From contig CAZAGO010000019.1 in assembly GCA_964485045.1 (NCBI GenBank), positions 1 through 13,013 of the forward strand: a stretch of 13,013 nucleotides of DNA. Direction: 5' to 3'. Within the stretch, counting starts at the first letter, position 1, and each line of letters opens with the position of its first letter. This stretch comes from CAZAGO01 sp964485045 (GTDB taxonomy: Archaea > Nanobdellota > Nanobdellia > Pacearchaeales > GW2011-AR1). Under the pieces are notes generated by a model. That model saw only the letters and a program-made list of their open reading frames with translations. It did not search any database and was not told the DNA's origin. Positions 10,796 to 13,013 of this stretch are shown in pieces. The position numbers and the translations under genes were made by a program.

Positions 10796-11956
10796 TTATT
10801 TTTTACGAAAATATTTTTTTAAAACAAATATAACTAACACAATTAAAAGTATAATTCCTACACTTATTCCTAGAATGATTTTCCAATTAAGAGATTTTTT
10901 TATAAATTCTACACTAACCAATTCACCAGAACTCTTCCCTACATCTTTTCCATAATAAAAGAATGTTATATTTGCATCATAAACCCCTTCAATAAAATAA
11001 GAAGTATCAAAATAACCTGTAATAGTTTTTAATTCCCAAGGATTTAAATTTGTTGAAGAAGTTTTGAAAAAAAGTATTTCCGATGTTTCATTTAAAAGAG
11101 AAACATCAGCGTATATTCCATCAATCTTATCATTCCATCCGCTTTCAATTTCAATATTAAACTTCTGTATTTTTTTGTCTATAATAAATTGATTGGTATA
11201 ATTTTTCAGAGATATTGCTAGTTCGCCTATTCTAAAAAAAGTATTTTCACGAGAAGGATAATCTCCTCCATATTCTACACTTAAAACTCCATTATATCTA
11301 CCAGAATTAAAAGAAGATGTTTCTAAATGTTTACGAAGAGAAATTTTTTGAGTTGGATCCAAACTTCTTTCTTCTAAATAAAGTGTTTCAACTAATTCAC
11401 TACTTTGATTTGAAAATATTTCTATCTTTGGAAAAATTGCAACCTTCTCTTTACCTCTATTTGTTACATCAAATTTAAATTCAAGACTTTCTCCTATATT
11501 TACATCCTCTGAAGTAAAAGAAGATATTTCAACATACTTTCCAGGATAAGGAACATAGACTGAAATTAAAACTTTTATTTCTATAGCCGTTCCTATAGTG
11601 CTTTTTAGAAGTTCCTCATCAACTGCTTCTTTTACCCCTATAAGAAGCGTATGTTTTCCTGGTTTTTCTATTACTGAAGGAAAAGTTAAATTAACTCTAA
11701 AAGAACCATCTCCTAATAATTCTTTTTTATCTATACTAACATATTCTGATAAATCCCCTTCAGAGTAAATAGAATAAACAGTATTAGGATTTGCTCCAGA
11801 AAGAGAATAATCTATACTCTCTTTTAAATTTGGTTGAAAATTAATTGAATAGCTAGCAGGTGTTATCCCCAGCGCGGATGAAAAAGTTATCAGAAATAAA
11901 AATAAAAAGAAAATTAAAAAAATTCTTTTTAAAAAAAATGAATCAAATTTCACCAT
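10796..11956 (-). CDS. Surface protein with signal peptide, beta domains and C-terminal anchor
   Basis: A 386-aa protein of unknown function with classical surface topology. A signal peptide (residues 10-28, ending in SSA) is followed by about 325 extracytoplasmic residues that look like three stacked beta domains: about 30-130 (GITPASYSINF...), 140-240 (VNIGESLEFKFDVTNRGKEKV, CARDB-like) and 245-350. A transmembrane helix (about 359-379) and a KKYFRKK cytoplasmic tail close it. Sequons include NLT, NQS, NET, NYT and NIT. No enzymatic motif is seen. TATA box (11980-11987) 27.5 bp upstream; leaderless. It heads the 386-137-530 gene run. Confidence 0.9.
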   Translation of the reverse strand: MVKFDSFFLKRIFLIFFLFLFLITFSSALGITPASYSINFQPNLKESIDYSLSGANPNTVYSIYSEGDLSEYVSIDKKELLGDGSFRVNLTFPSVIEKPGKHTLLIGVKEAVDEELLKSTIGTAIEIKVLISVYVPYPGKYVEISSFTSEDVNIGESLEFKFDVTNRGKEKVAIFPKIEIFSNQSSELVETLYLEERSLDPTQKISLRKHLETSSFNSGRYNGVLSVEYGGDYPSRENTFFRIGELAISLKNYTNQFIIDKKIQKFNIEIESGWNDKIDGIYADVSLLNETSEILFFKTSSTNLNPWELKTITGYFDTSYFIEGVYDANITFFYYGKDVGKSSGELVSVEFIKKSLNWKIILGISVGIILLIVLVIFVLKKYFRKK

Positions 11957-11979
11957 ATTAAATAAACTAAAAATAAGTT

Positions 11980-11987
11980 TTTATATA
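11980..11987 (-). promoter_or_regulatory. TATA box of the 386-aa surface protein gene
   Basis: TATATAAA on the minus strand, centred 11983.5, lies 27.5 bp from the ATG at 11956, within the 45-bp gap after the 203-aa gene. Confidence 0.55.
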
Positions 11988-12001
11988 TTGCGTATAAAAA
12001 A

Positions 12002-12613
12002 CTAATCTATAACTGTTGCTGTAGCAGTAATTACACTTCCTTTCGCACCTTTCACTGCATCTTGAGGAACATTTAATTGAACATCAATATCTAAAGTGTC
12101 CTGAGCATCATAATAAGTAAAATTATCACATCCTGCTTGAGAGACTCCCGTAGCTGTAGCATAAGTACTAGCCAAACCAGTTGTACAAGAACTAGATTCA
12201 TTTTCAGTGACCTTTATCTGATATACAGGACTACTTCCTCCAATAAACCCTGCAGCAGTATTTGAAGTGGTTAAATTAAGCTGAATATTACAATTTCCAT
12301 CATTTCTTACAGTCAATCCCTGATCAACAACACTCCAATTTCCATCTGTAACTGTACCCTCTGAATTTAAAACAGCATAAATTGCAGTTTCATTCACTCT
12401 TCCTATTCCCCAATTAATTATATTTGTAGGAAAAGTTATAGATGCTTGAGAAACTATACTTAAATTTGCAGTTCCAATCCCCGTGGCATAACCTGTCAAA
12501 AGAGGTGTTCCTCCCATTTTATAAAAAGTAACCCCAATATTAGCCAATGCAAAGAATATAAGAATAAGGGCAAAAACAAAAAAAAATTTATTCAACTTTT
12601 TTTTCTCAATCAT
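12002..12613 (-). CDS. Secreted or anchored glycoprotein-like protein with LTGY motif
   Basis: A 203-aa protein of unknown function. Residues 9-31 are a hydrophobic anchor; LTGYAT follows at 39-44 and then GTANLSIVSQ. The body is Thr/Ser/Asn/Gly-rich with strand-like repeats (LTVRNDGNCNIQLNLTTSN, QLNVPQDAVKG) and four Cys (C98, C143, and two in the SSC and AGC segments) that could form disulphides. Six N-x-S/T sequons make N-glycosylation likely. The style recalls pilin-like or S-layer-like subunits, but no pilin peptidase site is evident. The ATG overlaps the stop of the 79-aa gene as ATGA, and AAGGA about 11 nt upstream acts as Shine-Dalgarno, so the two are co-translated. Confidence 0.88.
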   Translation of the reverse strand: MIEKKKLNKFFFVFALILIFFALANIGVTFYKMGGTPLLTGYATGIGTANLSIVSQASITFPTNIINWGIGRVNETAIYAVLNSEGTVTDGNWSVVDQGLTVRNDGNCNIQLNLTTSNTAAGFIGGSSPVYQIKVTENESSSCTTGLASTYATATGVSQAGCDNFTYYDAQDTLDIDVQLNVPQDAVKGAKGSVITATATVID

Positions 12614-12849
12614 ATTTTATTAAATCCTTGTAAGATTGCCCCCATTCCTTGTATTATTAATCCCACTTGAGCAGAACTAGAATCAATCGGTTTAGAACTA
12701 TTCTTTGAAAAATAATTGCATCCAGATTCAAAACAAATAGAAAGACCTATGGAAAAAACAGAAAGAACAATTGCAAAAATCAACAAAACAATTATAATTC
12801 TTTCATTTATTTCGGAACATTTTTTTTCACTCTTTTTGAATGATTTCAT
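12610..12849 (-). CDS. Small membrane protein, first gene of a two-gene unit
   Basis: A 79-aa protein of unknown function. A basic N-terminus (KSFKKSEKK) precedes one transmembrane helix (about residues 18-38), which puts the C-terminal ~40 residues outside the cell. C39 and C44 flank a short loop (CFESGC) right after the helix, a possible disulphide. The tail SAQVGLIIQGMGAILQGFNKI looks amphipathic. Its stop overlaps the next start by 4 bp (ATGA), implying coordinated expression with the 203-aa glycoprotein-like partner. An ideal TATA box (12871-12878) lies 25.5 bp before the ATG; leaderless. Confidence 0.82.
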   Translation of the reverse strand: MKSFKKSEKKCSEINERIIIVLLIFAIVLSVFSIGLSICFESGCNYFSKNSSKPIDSSSAQVGLIIQGMGAILQGFNKI

Positions 12850-12870
12850 AAGTGATAAGAGACTTTCTCC

Positions 12871-12878
12871 TTTATAAA
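12871..12878 (-). promoter_or_regulatory. TATA box of the 79-aa / 203-aa unit
   Basis: TTTATAAA centred at 12874.5 lies exactly 25.5 bp from the ATG at 12849, the same spacing as at 2936 and 6072. Confidence 0.65.
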
Positions 12879-12897
12879 TATTTCTTCATACTAACAT

Positions 12898-13013
12898 TTA
12901 CTTCTTTTTCTTTTTTAAAACTACAAACCAAATAACATTTGAAAGAATTAATAAAATGACTATTGCTATCAAAATATTTGTTAAATTAAGCTTTCCTCCT
13001 CCTCTAACTACAA
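12898..13013 (-). CDS. C-terminal end of another membrane-anchored surface protein (partial)
   Basis: The reading frame enters at the window edge and ends with a TAA at 12898-12900. The visible 37 residues run VVRGGGKLNLTN, then a transmembrane helix (ILIAIVILLILSNVIWFVVL), then a KKKKK tail. A C-terminal helix with a lysine tail, preceded by a Gly-rich stretch, is the same anchor layout as in the 386-aa and 530-aa proteins, so the surface cluster continues to the right. The 5' part is outside the window, so the identity of the ectodomain is unknown. About 22 bp separate its stop from the TATA box of the 79-aa gene. Confidence 0.75.
   Translation of the reverse strand, partial: VVRGGGKLNLTNILIAIVILLILSNVIWFVVLKKKKK

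Noticed and set aside
1..13013. tRNA or rRNA genes, insertion sequences, integrase sites
   Set aside because: I saw no GC-rich cloverleaf-like segment with a GGTTC-type T arm, no transposase or integrase ORF, and no terminal inverted repeats flanking an ORF.

Overview
The window is archaeal. It carries the archaeal/eukaryotic ribosomal proteins L7Ae (eL8), S28e and L24e, the Kae1 tRNA-modification protein, an archaeal-type YchF-like GTPase, and TATA boxes about 24-28 bp ahead of start codons. The DNA is strongly AT-rich, genes are small and tightly packed, and many proteins are short and lack close textbook relatives. This fits a DPANN-type archaeon (Pacearchaeota/Woesearchaeota-like). That placement is an inference from style, not a measured phylogeny. 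A run of exactly 100 N (3000-3099) shows a draft assembly.

Layout: 1-383 is mostly non-coding and holds palindromic repeats. 384-653 (+) is a small secreted or anchored cysteine protein. 687-1788 (-) is a ribosomal operon, L7Ae > S28e > unknown 93-aa ORF > L24e, with a structured leader containing a kink-turn candidate. 1958-2936 (-) holds two unknown genes. 2971-3247 is a 76-bp tandem repeat derived from the 3' end of kae1, interrupted by the gap. kae1 (-) and a nucleotidyltransferase (+) diverge from one shared TATA box. 5086-5235 (-) encodes a 49-aa lysine-rich protein that is easily missed. 5358-6072 (-) holds a DUF192 protein and an HExxH metallopeptidase, divergent from a metallo-beta-lactamase-fold hydrolase (+) through a second shared TATA box. 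6647-8689 (-) holds DUF167, a YkgJ-type cysteine-cluster protein, a 70-aa unknown and the YchF-like GTPase. 8743-13013 (-) is a cluster of six exported or membrane-anchored proteins, rich in N-glycosylation sequons and beta-type sequence, probably cell-surface components.

Expression logic: first genes of transcription units have a TATA box centred about 24-28 bp from the start codon and almost no leader, so they are probably leaderless. Several downstream genes carry Shine-Dalgarno motifs. The L7Ae operon and the 49-aa gene are the exceptions, having leaders of about 60 nt plus a Shine-Dalgarno.

I see no defence system, integrase, transposase or CRISPR array. The most interesting signals are regulatory or structural: the kink-turn candidate ahead of L7Ae, the symmetric bidirectional promoters, the kae1-derived minisatellite at the assembly gap, and the palindromic repeat field at the left edge.
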